From NCBI GenBank assembly GCA_900547585.1, contig URHD01000099.1, forward strand, positions 1 to 5,293: a stretch of 5,293 bases of DNA. The letters are read 5' to 3'. A program made the position numbers and the translations under genes. Below the pieces are notes generated by a model. It was not told the origin of the DNA. It did not search any database and saw only the letters and a program-made list of their open reading frames with translations. Positions 1 through 5,293 of the stretch are shown here, in pieces. Within the stretch, counting starts at the first letter, position 1. The number at the start of each line of letters is the position of its first letter. The DNA comes from an uncultured bacterium (GTDB lineage: Bacteria; Cyanobacteriota; Vampirovibrionia; Gastranaerophilales; Gastranaerophilaceae).

Positions 1-405
1 CGCCTGGATGAAGTCCAGGCGGCTGTACTTGATATCAAGTACAGATTTTTAGATGAAGATAACGAAAAAAGAAGAATAATTGCTGATTTTTATTCGAAAA
101 ATATCAAAAATCCGCTTATTATCCTGCCTGAATCTTATGCCCATGAATCTCACGTATGGCATATTTATCCAGTAAGAACAGCAAAAAGAAACCAACTTCA
201 ACAGTTTTTACTTGATAAAGGGATACAAACATTAATCCACTATCCAATTCCTCCGCACAAACAGCAATGTTTTAAGGAATGGAATAATTTAAGCTTCCCT
301 ATAACCGAAAAGATACATGAAGAAATTCTTAGTATTCCGATTTCTCCGGTACTTTCAGACACTGAAATGCAAAAAATTGTTGAGGCCATTAATGAATTCA
401 AATAA
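1..405 (+). CDS. DegT/DnrJ/EryC1/StrS-family sugar aminotransferase, C-terminal part (FdtB/QdtB-like)
   Basis: The frame is open from base 1 to a TAA at 403-405 and gives 134 residues, the C-terminal third of a protein normally about 360-380 residues long; the start and the PLP-binding lysine lie outside the window. What is seen: RLDEVQAAVLDIK at the first residues (the family's conserved R-(L/M)-x-E-x-Q-A segment), then HVWHIYPVRT, GIQTLIHYPIPPHKQ, SFPITEKIHEEILSIPISP and a final helix ending EAINEF. These are hallmark C-terminal motifs of PLP-dependent sugar aminotransferases. The HYPIPPHKQ segment and the PITE/LSIPISP segment most resemble FdtB/QdtB, which transfer an amino group to C3 of dTDP-3-keto-6-deoxyhexoses to give precursors of Fuc3N or Qui3N. 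Exact substrate is inference; a related C4 aminotransferase (VioA-type) is possible. The adjoining glycosyltransferases fit a role in surface-glycan synthesis. The 3' end overlaps the next gene by 14 bases. Confidence 0.9.
   Translation, partial: RLDEVQAAVLDIKYRFLDEDNEKRRIIADFYSKNIKNPLIILPESYAHESHVWHIYPVRTAKRNQLQQFLLDKGIQTLIHYPIPPHKQQCFKEWNNLSFPITEKIHEEILSIPISPVLSDTEMQKIVEAINEFK
382..385 (+). promoter_or_regulatory. Shine-Dalgarno site for the 392 start
   Basis: GAGG lies 6 bases before the ATG at 392, inside the end of the aminotransferase gene. It supports 392 as the true start over an in-frame ATG at 317. Starting at 317 would add 25 residues that overlap the aminotransferase deeply and precede the NKLAFFYPSR beta strand that normally opens a GT-B fold. 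Confidence 0.6.
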
Positions 406-793
406 ACTTGCATTCTTCTATCCCTCAAGAGTTGCCGGAGGCGCTGAACTGCTTTTTGCCAGACTTGGAAGTTATTTGTGTGAAAATCTTGGTATAAAGG
501 TCTATTTTGTTGATTATAAAGACGGTTTTATCCGCAGCAATCCTCTTTTTCAGACACTAGACTTTATAGATTACACAGATGGTGAAAAATCTCAAATTCC
601 TGATATTGAAGCTCTTATTACACCAATTTCTAATATTAACAAACTAAACAAAGCTTTGAATTTTGAAAATATTGATACAAAACTGTTGTTCTGGTGCATA
701 CACCCGCTCAACCTTCTCCACATTATGCCCAAAGGCACAAAACTTCAGAATTATCCAATGATTTTTCAGAAGTTTTTCCTGAAAGTGTTTTAG
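392..793 (+). CDS. GT-B glycosyltransferase, N-terminal part (frameshifted gene, first piece)
   Basis: This frame encodes 133 residues. It begins with NKLAFFYPSRVAGGAELLFARL (residues about 4-25): a first beta strand followed by a glycine-rich GGAE loop and helix, as in the acceptor-side Rossmann domain of GT-B glycosyltransferases. Further on, VYFVDYKDGFI (37-47) and LLFWCIHPLNLLH (98-110) read as later strands of the same domain. The frame stops at a TAG (791-793), well before a complete N-domain, and the following frame at 795 continues with the rest of that domain and the nucleotide-sugar-binding domain. Joining them would give a protein of about 386 residues, a normal length. The start at 392 overlaps the aminotransferase stop by 14 bases, which suggests translational coupling. 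Donor and acceptor sugars cannot be told. Whether the break is a real mutation, a sequencing error or a deliberate split is unresolved. Confidence 0.75.
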   Translation: MNSNKLAFFYPSRVAGGAELLFARLGSYLCENLGIKVYFVDYKDGFIRSNPLFQTLDFIDYTDGEKSQIPDIEALITPISNINKLNKALNFENIDTKLLFWCIHPLNLLHIMPKGTKLQNYPMIFQKFFLKVF

Positions 794-794
794 A
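783..794 (+). other. Apparent frameshift site between two glycosyltransferase halves
   Basis: The upstream frame runs to TAG at 791-793; the downstream frame is open from just after a TGA at 780-782. Both are therefore open together only over about 783-790. Removing one T from the T-run at 788-791 joins them without losing sequence: it reads LKVFR then MKNILAKF. Removing one A from 782-784 works equally well. A less simple alternative is two single-base deletions, since the third frame reads NDFSEVFPESVLE over 757-795 before a stop. Homopolymer positions make a length error plausible, either in the genome or in the assembly. Confidence 0.6.
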
Positions 795-1553
795 ATGAAA
801 AATATTTTAGCAAAATTCAGCTCGCTGAATGCGTGTTATTTTATGGACTTTGAAAATTTAGACTATCAAAAGAAGTTGTTTGACCTTGATTTGAACAAGG
901 ATTATCTTCCTGTGTGCTGTACTATCCCTTTTGGGGAGGAAAACAGGGATTTGATTAGTGCTGATGAAATCAATATCTGCATACTGGGCAGACTTGTGAA
1001 AGAAAAGGTTTACCCGCTTATTGCTGTTCTTGATAATCTTGTGAATTACAACTCTAAAAAGAAGAAAATTGTGCACATCATCGGTGATGGTGATTCAAAA
1101 AGGCTTATTAATGTCGAAAAATACCAGGATAAATTGGATTTGCGCTTTGTGGGCACTGTTTCTGACATATCGAAGCTTCACAGTTATATGCTAAATCACT
1201 GTGATATCGTCTTTGCTATGGGAACATCAGTAATTGAGGCTTCCGGCTTGAAAATACCTGCTGTGCTCCTTCCGTATTCTTACAGGCCGATAAAAATCAA
1301 TGAATTCGCGTATTTTTACGAGGCATTTGATTATGTGCTCGGTACAAATTATAATCTTTATAATGAATTTGCGCTGCATACTTTTGCGGAAATTCTTGAT
1401 GAAATATACGTAAAAGAGCAAAAAAATCTGCACGGAGCAAAATGTTTTGAATACTCTGTTTCAAACCATACAGTAGAATCTGTTTCTGAAAAATTGATAC
1501 AAAAAATACAAGATAATAAGCTGAGTTATAATGCTTATAGGGAGCTAATTTAA
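795..1553 (+). CDS. GT-B (GT4-like) glycosyltransferase, C-terminal part (frameshifted gene, second piece)
   Basis: This frame encodes 252 residues from an ATG one base after the preceding stop; only a weak GAAAG precedes it. Residues 1-50 read as the end of the N-terminal GT-B domain (ACYFMDFENLDYQKK at about 13-27, then LPVCCTIPFG). The nucleotide-sugar domain starts at about residue 59 with INICILGRLVKEKVYPLIAVLDNL, followed by IVHIIGDGDSKRL (92-104), LRFVGTVSDISKLHSYM (116-132) and DIVFAMGTSVIEASGLKIPAVLLPYS (137-162). The last is the family's donor-binding segment, with Glu148 in the place of the conserved glutamate. These are standard GT4 landmarks, here without the first two thirds of the acceptor domain, so this piece alone should not form a complete enzyme. 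Its TAA (1551-1553) shares a base with the next gene's ATG. The specific sugar transferred is unknown. Confidence 0.78.
   Translation: MKNILAKFSSLNACYFMDFENLDYQKKLFDLDLNKDYLPVCCTIPFGEENRDLISADEINICILGRLVKEKVYPLIAVLDNLVNYNSKKKKIVHIIGDGDSKRLINVEKYQDKLDLRFVGTVSDISKLHSYMLNHCDIVFAMGTSVIEASGLKIPAVLLPYSYRPIKINEFAYFYEAFDYVLGTNYNLYNEFALHTFAEILDEIYVKEQKNLHGAKCFEYSVSNHTVESVSEKLIQKIQDNKLSYNAYRELI
1539..1544 (+). promoter_or_regulatory. Shine-Dalgarno site for the 1553 start
   Basis: AGGGAG lies 8 bases before the ATG at 1553, inside the end of the preceding frame. It is the strongest ribosome-binding match on the plus strand in this window and supports the TAATG stop/start overlap as a coupled junction. 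Confidence 0.65.
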
Positions 1554-2674
1554 TGCAGAATGAAAATTTTGTTCTACTAATTGGAAATATTGTCACAAAA
1601 AGAATAGAAAAAGACGGAATGAACCGCAGAATTGTCGCAATTGATGATATTATCTCCGATTTTAACAAAATATATATTGAAAACATGAAAAATATCAGCA
1701 CCATAAGGTATTGGGGTAGGTGTTTTTCAAATTGCCTGCACAGATTGTTTAAATCGCCCTCAAGATTTTATAATAAAAAAGTTGATTCCTATAAATCAGT
1801 CACAAAACGCAGTCTGGAAGAACTTTTAGATTCAGCGTCATGTATCTACATACACAGCCTTTACAGCGCGATGAAAATCCCGCTTGAATATCTGAAAAAA
1901 TACAGTCATAAAATTATTCTAGACGTTCATGGCTGCGTTGTGGAGGAAATGCGCTTCGGGAACGTGTGTTCAGACAAAATCAGGCTTGCTGAACTCTATG
2001 AGCGAGAATTATTTCCTCATTTGAAAGCGCTTGTTTGTGTATCAGAGAACATGATTGAATTCTACAAAAATAAGTACGACATGAAGCATGTCAAATTTAT
2101 TAAATTGCCAATTTTTACGTCACAAAAGCTAACTCTGCCATCGTTGCAAGAAAACACAAAAAAATGCAAAATTATATATTCAGGCGGTACTAACAAATGG
2201 CAAAATGCGGAACAAATGGTAGAATTAATAAAAAAATTGCCAGAGAATGTAGAAATTAAAATAATTTCACCGGATAAGGACTTTTTTGAAAATTCACTAG
2301 GACGACGATCCAATATAACGATAAAGTCAGTATCTCCGGAGCTTATCCAAAAAGAATATGAAGGTTATGACTTTGGATTTATTCTACGTGATGATATTGT
2401 TGTAAACCATGTTGCCTGTCCGACAAAACTTATAGAATATATTGGTGCAAATCTTATTCCTATTGTGTCTTGCCCTAAAATAGGGGATTTTGAAAGGCTA
2501 GGCTATAAATATATTACAAAGGACGAACTTCTAGGTGGAAATTTACCGGATTCAAAAGCTAGAGCAGAAATGAGGGCAAAAAACATTCAAATACTTGAAT
2601 TACTTAACTCAGAATGCAATGAATCAGCAAATGAACTGCGAAAACTTGTCAAAGATTCATTTCTGTCTGCATAA
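1553..2674 (+). CDS. GT4-like glycosyltransferase (GT-B fold)
   Basis: A 373-residue protein of normal length for a GT-B glycosyltransferase. No signal peptide or transmembrane segment is evident, so it is probably cytosolic or peripheral at the inner membrane. The N-terminal half has an opening strand NFVLLIGNIV (5-14), a basic, variable stretch (about 45-85), then IILDVHGCVVEEMRF (121-135) and ALVCVSENMIEFYKNKY (159-175), the segment just before the interdomain hinge in many GT4 enzymes. The C-terminal half opens with CKIIYSGGTNKWQNAEQMVELI (205-226). It carries YDFGFILRDDIVVNHVACPTK (272-292) and then LIEYIGANLIPIVS, the donor-binding region in which E295 occupies the conserved glutamate position of CP-x-K-x-x-E-Y. 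The gene follows the preceding glycosyltransferase with a one-base overlap and its own strong ribosome site. It is the last plus-strand gene here and probably works with its neighbours on a surface glycan. Donor and linkage are not deducible. Its last 18 bases overlap the convergent oxidoreductase gene. Confidence 0.82.
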   Translation: MQNENFVLLIGNIVTKRIEKDGMNRRIVAIDDIISDFNKIYIENMKNISTIRYWGRCFSNCLHRLFKSPSRFYNKKVDSYKSVTKRSLEELLDSASCIYIHSLYSAMKIPLEYLKKYSHKIILDVHGCVVEEMRFGNVCSDKIRLAELYERELFPHLKALVCVSENMIEFYKNKYDMKHVKFIKLPIFTSQKLTLPSLQENTKKCKIIYSGGTNKWQNAEQMVELIKKLPENVEIKIISPDKDFFENSLGRRSNITIKSVSPELIQKEYEGYDFGFILRDDIVVNHVACPTKLIEYIGANLIPIVSCPKIGDFERLGYKYITKDELLGGNLPDSKARAEMRAKNIQILELLNSECNESANELRKLVKDSFLSA

Positions 2675-3919
2675 AATATCCTTCGCAATAGCTTCCCCCA
2701 TTGAAAAACAAGAAGTCTGAATCCTCAGCGCAGCCTGCGCCTCAAATGTCGCTGATAAATTGCGCCCGGCAAAGTATAAATTTTTAAACTGTGCTGATTT
2801 TAAGCTTTCAACCGGCAAATAGTAGTCATTCACCGCTTTTTCAAGCGTTGACGTATCTTTTTTGTAAGAATGTATGTCAATCGGGTAGCTGGCGTGCAAA
2901 ACTGGATTTTCAAAGGTTTTCGAGGCTGTCATATCCTCTTTTGAATAAATATATTCGCCCTCAAGGCGCGAAGATTCCCTCACCCCGAGCATATCTGCAA
3001 TATTTGATATATAAGCTTCCTCAAAGCCCGGAAAATAGCGTTTTACGAAGTTGTAAAGCCGCCAAATCTGCTCTCTGCCCTCCATTACTGCAAAAGAAAC
3101 ATCCTGAGGGTTGTCAGGGTTCAATTCCTTGTCTGACAGGATTCTCGGGCAGTTGAACGCCAGTGTTCCTTTCATCCCTGCAACTGAAAACACCTGAAAA
3201 TATGCGCTGTCAGCCTCTTTTATCACGCCTTCCCTTATTCCAGCCTCAAAAATGGGTCTTAATGCCCAGCTTTTAGACTTATCCCAGGTATATGCCGTCG
3301 ACATATGCATTTCACCATTGATTTGGGCACAAGTCGTGACTTCTCTATCCTTATCCAGCTCCATTATCCATTCGCAGAATTTTTTCATATCAATTCCGGA
3401 AAGATTAAAGCGCAATGTCATTGGTTGTTCATTTTTTTTGTCAGTCAAAAATTTATGATTTAAAATTTTTCCTAGTTTTGAATTTCCTGTTGAGTCTATA
3501 AAATAACCCGATTCGATATATAACGATAATATTCCATTTGAAATTTTGATTTTTTTAATGTTATCATCATAACATTCTGCGTCTTTTACCTCACAACCGA
3601 ATAAAACTTCGCAACCCGCCTCTTTCATCATCGAATCGAGCGCTATTTTTGCAATTTCAGGGTTAAACCAACCTGTATTCCCGTCAGAATAGGTTATTTG
3701 ACCGCCATATTCCGACATTTTTTTTACGAATTCATTATAAAACTCACTGTTTATGTTTGCAGTATCCGATTTCATCGCCGGAACAACAAGCGCAGAGGTG
3801 ATTGACCCGCCAAGGTGAATATTTTTTTCGATAATAAGTGTTTTTAGGCCGTTTTTTGCTGCAATATACCCTGCCGCGCACCCTGCGGTGCCTCCGCCGC
3901 AAATGACTACGTCGTACAT
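2657..3919 (-). CDS. FAD-dependent oxidoreductase (PF12831-type)
   Basis: A 420-residue flavoprotein. Residues 3-32 form a classic FAD-binding Rossmann motif: DVVICGGGTAGCAAG with the GxGxxG at 8-13, and the ribose-binding acidic residue E31 in LIIEK, followed by the LGGS loop (36-39). Other landmarks are FIDSTGNSKLG (140-150), GVRESSRLEGEY (312-323) and the C-terminal NLYFAGRNLSAT (380-391) with RIQTSCFSMGEAIA (399-412), the second FAD-contacting region. Together they match the FAD-dependent oxidoreductase family PF12831, whose members are mostly of unknown substrate. No signal peptide or Tat motif is seen, so it is likely cytoplasmic. The ATG overlaps the end of the upstream methyltransferase gene by 13 bases and has GAGG at 3930-3927, 7 bases before the start, so the two are co-transcribed and probably coupled. 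It is not MnmG (too short) and lacks obvious MnmC flavin-domain (DAO-type) features. Reaction and substrate are unknown. Confidence 0.87.
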   Translation of the reverse strand: MYDVVICGGGTAGCAAGYIAAKNGLKTLIIEKNIHLGGSITSALVVPAMKSDTANINSEFYNEFVKKMSEYGGQITYSDGNTGWFNPEIAKIALDSMMKEAGCEVLFGCEVKDAECYDDNIKKIKISNGILSLYIESGYFIDSTGNSKLGKILNHKFLTDKKNEQPMTLRFNLSGIDMKKFCEWIMELDKDREVTTCAQINGEMHMSTAYTWDKSKSWALRPIFEAGIREGVIKEADSAYFQVFSVAGMKGTLAFNCPRILSDKELNPDNPQDVSFAVMEGREQIWRLYNFVKRYFPGFEEAYISNIADMLGVRESSRLEGEYIYSKEDMTASKTFENPVLHASYPIDIHSYKKDTSTLEKAVNDYYLPVESLKSAQFKNLYFAGRNLSATFEAQAALRIQTSCFSMGEAIAKDILCRQK

Positions 3920-5025
3920 AGCGTTTCCTCTTTTCTTTTGTATGATTTTATATAGGAACTGGAGGATTGAAGGTTTAAACGCGATTTTTTTGCATTATAT
4001 TCCTCCAGAATTTTTTCCGGCTGCCAATCTAAATCCGGATCATTAAAAGTAACACCCGCATTTGTTTGAATCAGTCCAAAATCAAATTCATCAAGCCGGT
4101 GCTCAATAAAATTTTTATTTTTAGATGCAACTGTTCCCGAGGGCCGTTTTTTTGAATCAAAAGTCTTGCCGACAAAAAATCCCGCCTTGAGCATTGCATT
4201 TCTTACCGCAGCAGAATTAGAATATGTGACCAGCATTGAATCCGTATTCATAAGCTCGTAAAGCCGGGCAAAAAATTCTTCACTCCAGAGCGTTGGCAAT
4301 TTTAATGGCGTAAAAGCGTCCAAAAATACAATATCATATCCGCATTTTGCTGATTTTAAGAAAAGCCTCGCATCCATATAATGCGGTTTGAATGAAAAAT
4401 TGTTCATTTTAAGGGCTTTCAGTGGCTTTTTATTGCGTTTCGATACGTATTGATAATATATATTATGTAAAAACGAAAGATAGCTTCTCCTGGGGTTATA
4501 TTTATACCCATCAAATCTGTATTTTTGAAATAAAGCGACCACAGCGCGTGTTAAAAATGGCCTGTTTTTTAAATCTGAAATAACAGAATTCACCTGTTCT
4601 ATTTCTGAGAAAATATCCTCTTGCAAATTAGCCAATAAAAAATACGAACACGAGCAGTCCCGTAGTCCATCATTTATAAACGGTGAAATTAGAACAAGTT
4701 TTTTGTCTATTTCTATTGCGTCGATATGGATTTTTGTTTTTGGCTCGATTTTGGAATCGAAAAGGTAATTTAAAAAGGCTTTTGTGTTATAGCCTATGCC
4801 CGAGCATATATCAAGAACCTTTATTTCTTTTTTTTGAAGAAAATTTTTATGAAAATTTAAAGGGCGTATAAATTTTTCCTTTGCTTCCGACAAGGCGCCG
4901 TAAGAAGAATGATAAATATCGCCAACATTTCTGTTGTACAGCCCACATGAGCCGTCCATTGTCATTACAAAGTCAATATCTTGTGAAATAGCATTATGCG
5001 GCATTTGAGAAAAACTTTTGTCCAT
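3907..5025 (-). CDS. mnmD: MnmD-like SAM-dependent methyltransferase, tRNA U34 (MnmC C2 / PF05430 type)
   Basis: A 372-residue protein. MnmD, like the methyltransferase half of bifunctional MnmC, uses SAM to convert 5-aminomethyluridine at wobble position 34 of some tRNAs into 5-methylaminomethyluridine. What supports the family: TMDGSCGLY (22-30) then DIYHSSYGALSEAKEKFI (36-53), the hallmark N-terminal YHS-x-x-GA-x-x-EA segment; SAM motif I VLDICSGIGYN (70-80); acidic IDAIEID (101-107); YMDARLFL (216-223); and YDIVFLDAFTPLKLPTLWSEEFF (230-252) followed by LVTYSNSAAVRNAMLKAGF (265-283) and SGTVAS. This is longer than a stand-alone MnmD (about 240-310 residues): about 100 residues between 110 and 213 are extra, with a basic stretch at 168-213, and there is a basic tail after 340. 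The ATG at 5025 has no good Shine-Dalgarno site; Met8 is an alternative start. It leads the operon with the flavoprotein. The tRNA role is inferred from family motifs; another methyl acceptor is possible. Confidence 0.8.
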   Translation of the reverse strand: MDKSFSQMPHNAISQDIDFVMTMDGSCGLYNRNVGDIYHSSYGALSEAKEKFIRPLNFHKNFLQKKEIKVLDICSGIGYNTKAFLNYLFDSKIEPKTKIHIDAIEIDKKLVLISPFINDGLRDCSCSYFLLANLQEDIFSEIEQVNSVISDLKNRPFLTRAVVALFQKYRFDGYKYNPRRSYLSFLHNIYYQYVSKRNKKPLKALKMNNFSFKPHYMDARLFLKSAKCGYDIVFLDAFTPLKLPTLWSEEFFARLYELMNTDSMLVTYSNSAAVRNAMLKAGFFVGKTFDSKKRPSGTVASKNKNFIEHRLDEFDFGLIQTNAGVTFNDPDLDWQPEKILEEYNAKKSRLNLQSSSSYIKSYKRKEETLCTT

Positions 5026-5031
5026 AATAAC

Positions 5032-5037
5032 ATTATA
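5032..5037 (-). promoter_or_regulatory. Possible -10 element close to the mnmD-like start
   Basis: A perfect TATAAT on the minus strand (5037-5032) ends 6 bases before the ATG at 5025, without a convincing -35 box. If used, the transcript would be essentially leaderless, which would fit the missing Shine-Dalgarno site. In AT-rich DNA such hexamers arise easily by chance. Confidence 0.25.
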
Positions 5038-5071
5038 GATTTTTAATTTTTTTCTGGCTTTTTGTTAAAAT

Positions 5072-5134
5072 ATTATCATTATATTTCTATTAGATACAAA
5101 TTCAATAAGATTATCGTTATATTTCTTATCGATA
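5072..5134. repeat. Imperfect direct repeat pair, about 25 bp, 38-bp period
   Basis: Bases 5072-5096 and 5110-5134 align with 21 of 25 identities; the common core is ATTATC, one variable base, then TTATATTTCT. The copies lie between the terminator and the minus-strand operon. The first copy contains the candidate TATAAT (5083-5078) and the second carries TATAAC at the equivalent place (5121-5116). They may be paired operator sites, a duplicated promoter segment, or chance similarity in AT-rich DNA. Confidence 0.4.
5078..5105 (-). promoter_or_regulatory. Candidate sigma-70 promoter for the minus-strand operon
   Basis: On the minus strand TTGAAT (5105-5100) is followed after 16 bases by a perfect TATAAT (5083-5078). 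Transcription would begin near 5071, giving a leader of about 45 bases before the methyltransferase ATG at 5025. It sits downstream of the hairpin terminator at 5145-5187, exactly where a fresh promoter is needed. The region is very AT-rich, so the call rests on spacing and position as much as on the hexamers. Confidence 0.45.
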
Positions 5135-5144
5135 TATGTATTAC

Positions 5145-5187
5145 AAAAAAGAGCACTCAAATTTTTCGATATTGAGCGCTCTTTTTT
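5145..5187 (-). terminator. Rho-independent terminator (possibly bidirectional)
   Basis: The arms AAAAAAGAGCACTCAA (5145-5160) and TTGAGCGCTCTTTTTT (5172-5187) pair over 16 positions around an 11-base loop. The one mismatch, A5155 against C5177, becomes a G-U wobble in RNA made from the minus strand, so the minus-strand hairpin is uninterrupted and ends in a U-run. It begins one base after the minus-strand stop codon at 5191-5189, which identifies that gene as its client. The plus-strand reading also has a U-run but no gene feeding it. Confidence 0.85.
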
Positions 5188-5188
5188 G

Positions 5189-5293
5189 TTATTTTGGCAA
5201 ATTATTTACAGAAAATTCCAAATCTAGCATTTTTTTCTCAGTATTTATTAATTTACTCTCTATAGAATTAAGTTTTTGAATATTCTTTCCCAT
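5189..5293 (-). CDS. Small or partial coiled-coil protein (3' end of a minus-strand gene)
   Basis: Reading from the window edge, the minus strand is open for 34 codons from an ATG at 5293-5291 to a TAA at 5191-5189. The ATG is the last possible codon in the window, so it may be a true start or an internal methionine; upstream sequence is missing. The peptide is lysine-rich and shows an unbroken 3-4 spacing of mainly hydrophobic residues: L8, I11, L15, T18, M22, L25, V29, L32. This predicts an amphipathic coiled-coil helix. The strong terminator directly after the stop supports real expression. No family is recognisable; it could be the tail of a larger structural or regulatory protein, or a small protein. 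Confidence 0.5.
   Translation of the reverse strand: MGKNIQKLNSIESKLINTEKKMLDLEFSVNNLPK

Noticed and set aside
1..21. Perfect 8-bp GC-rich inverted repeat with a 5-base loop at the very start of the window.
   Set aside because: It lies inside the aminotransferase coding frame and encodes the conserved RLDEVQA segment; there is no U-run, so it is not a terminator and is most simply a by-product of coding.
317..391. Upstream in-frame ATG that would extend the first glycosyltransferase piece by 25 residues.
   Set aside because: It is deep inside the aminotransferase gene with no suitable ribosome site, and the extension precedes the usual first beta strand of the fold.
392..1553. A deliberate two-subunit glycosyltransferase of the Alg13/Alg14 or PssD/PssE kind.
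   Set aside because: In those systems the split follows the domain boundary; here the break lies within the N-terminal domain, so a frameshift is more likely, though not proven.
1297..1704. Minus-strand open frame of 135 codons opposite the glycosyltransferase genes.
   Set aside because: It spans two plus-strand genes with clear family motifs, is rich in Phe/Ile/Tyr as expected from antisense AT-rich DNA, and shows no family motif.
2791..3156. Plus-strand open frame of 121 codons opposite the FAD oxidoreductase.
   Set aside because: It lies entirely antisense to a well-supported flavoprotein gene, and its composition, with many Ser, Pro and Cys and no recognisable domain, looks like a shadow.
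2657..3919. Reading the flavoprotein as MnmG or as the DAO-type flavin domain of MnmC.
   Set aside because: MnmG is about 620 residues, and the C-terminal NLYFAGRN / RIQTSCFSMGEA motifs and the GVRESSRLEGEY motif fit PF12831 oxidoreductases instead.

Overview
The window comes from an AT-rich bacterium (roughly one third G+C by eye). Genes are tightly packed and often overlap by a few bases. Nothing in the sequence fixes the taxon. There is no rRNA, tRNA, insertion sequence or CRISPR array. The window appears to sit at the downstream edge of a surface-polysaccharide (O-antigen or capsule-like) gene cluster and to continue into an unrelated minus-strand operon.

Plus strand, about 1-2674: four reading frames run head to tail. 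The first is the C-terminal third of a DegT/DnrJ/EryC1/StrS-family sugar aminotransferase that resembles FdtB/QdtB, the enzymes making dTDP-3-amino-3,6-dideoxyhexoses. Next are two frames (392-793 and 795-1553) that read as the N- and C-terminal parts of one GT-B glycosyltransferase, split by an apparent frameshift near 783-794. Last is an intact GT4-like glycosyltransferase (1553-2674). The logic is the usual one for such clusters: the aminotransferase helps make an activated amino sugar, and the glycosyltransferases add sugars to a growing surface glycan. The start of this transcription unit lies outside the window.

Minus strand, about 5025-2657: a two-gene operon. The upstream gene (5025-3907) is a SAM-dependent methyltransferase of the MnmD / MnmC C2 type, which acts on the wobble uridine U34 of tRNAs; it carries a large internal extension. 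It overlaps by 13 bases a FAD-dependent oxidoreductase of the PF12831 type (3919-2657). This order, methyltransferase then flavoprotein, resembles the domain order of the fused tRNA-modifying enzyme MnmC, although the flavoprotein does not look like the MnmC flavin domain. The operon converges on the glycosyltransferase gene, and the two coding regions overlap by 18 bases with no recognisable terminator between them.

Right end, 5026-5293: a short intergenic region holds a candidate promoter for the minus-strand operon, a direct repeat pair of about 25 bases with a 38-base period, and a strong hairpin terminator. The terminator directly follows the stop codon of a minus-strand frame that encodes at least 34 residues, reaches the window edge and has a clear coiled-coil pattern.
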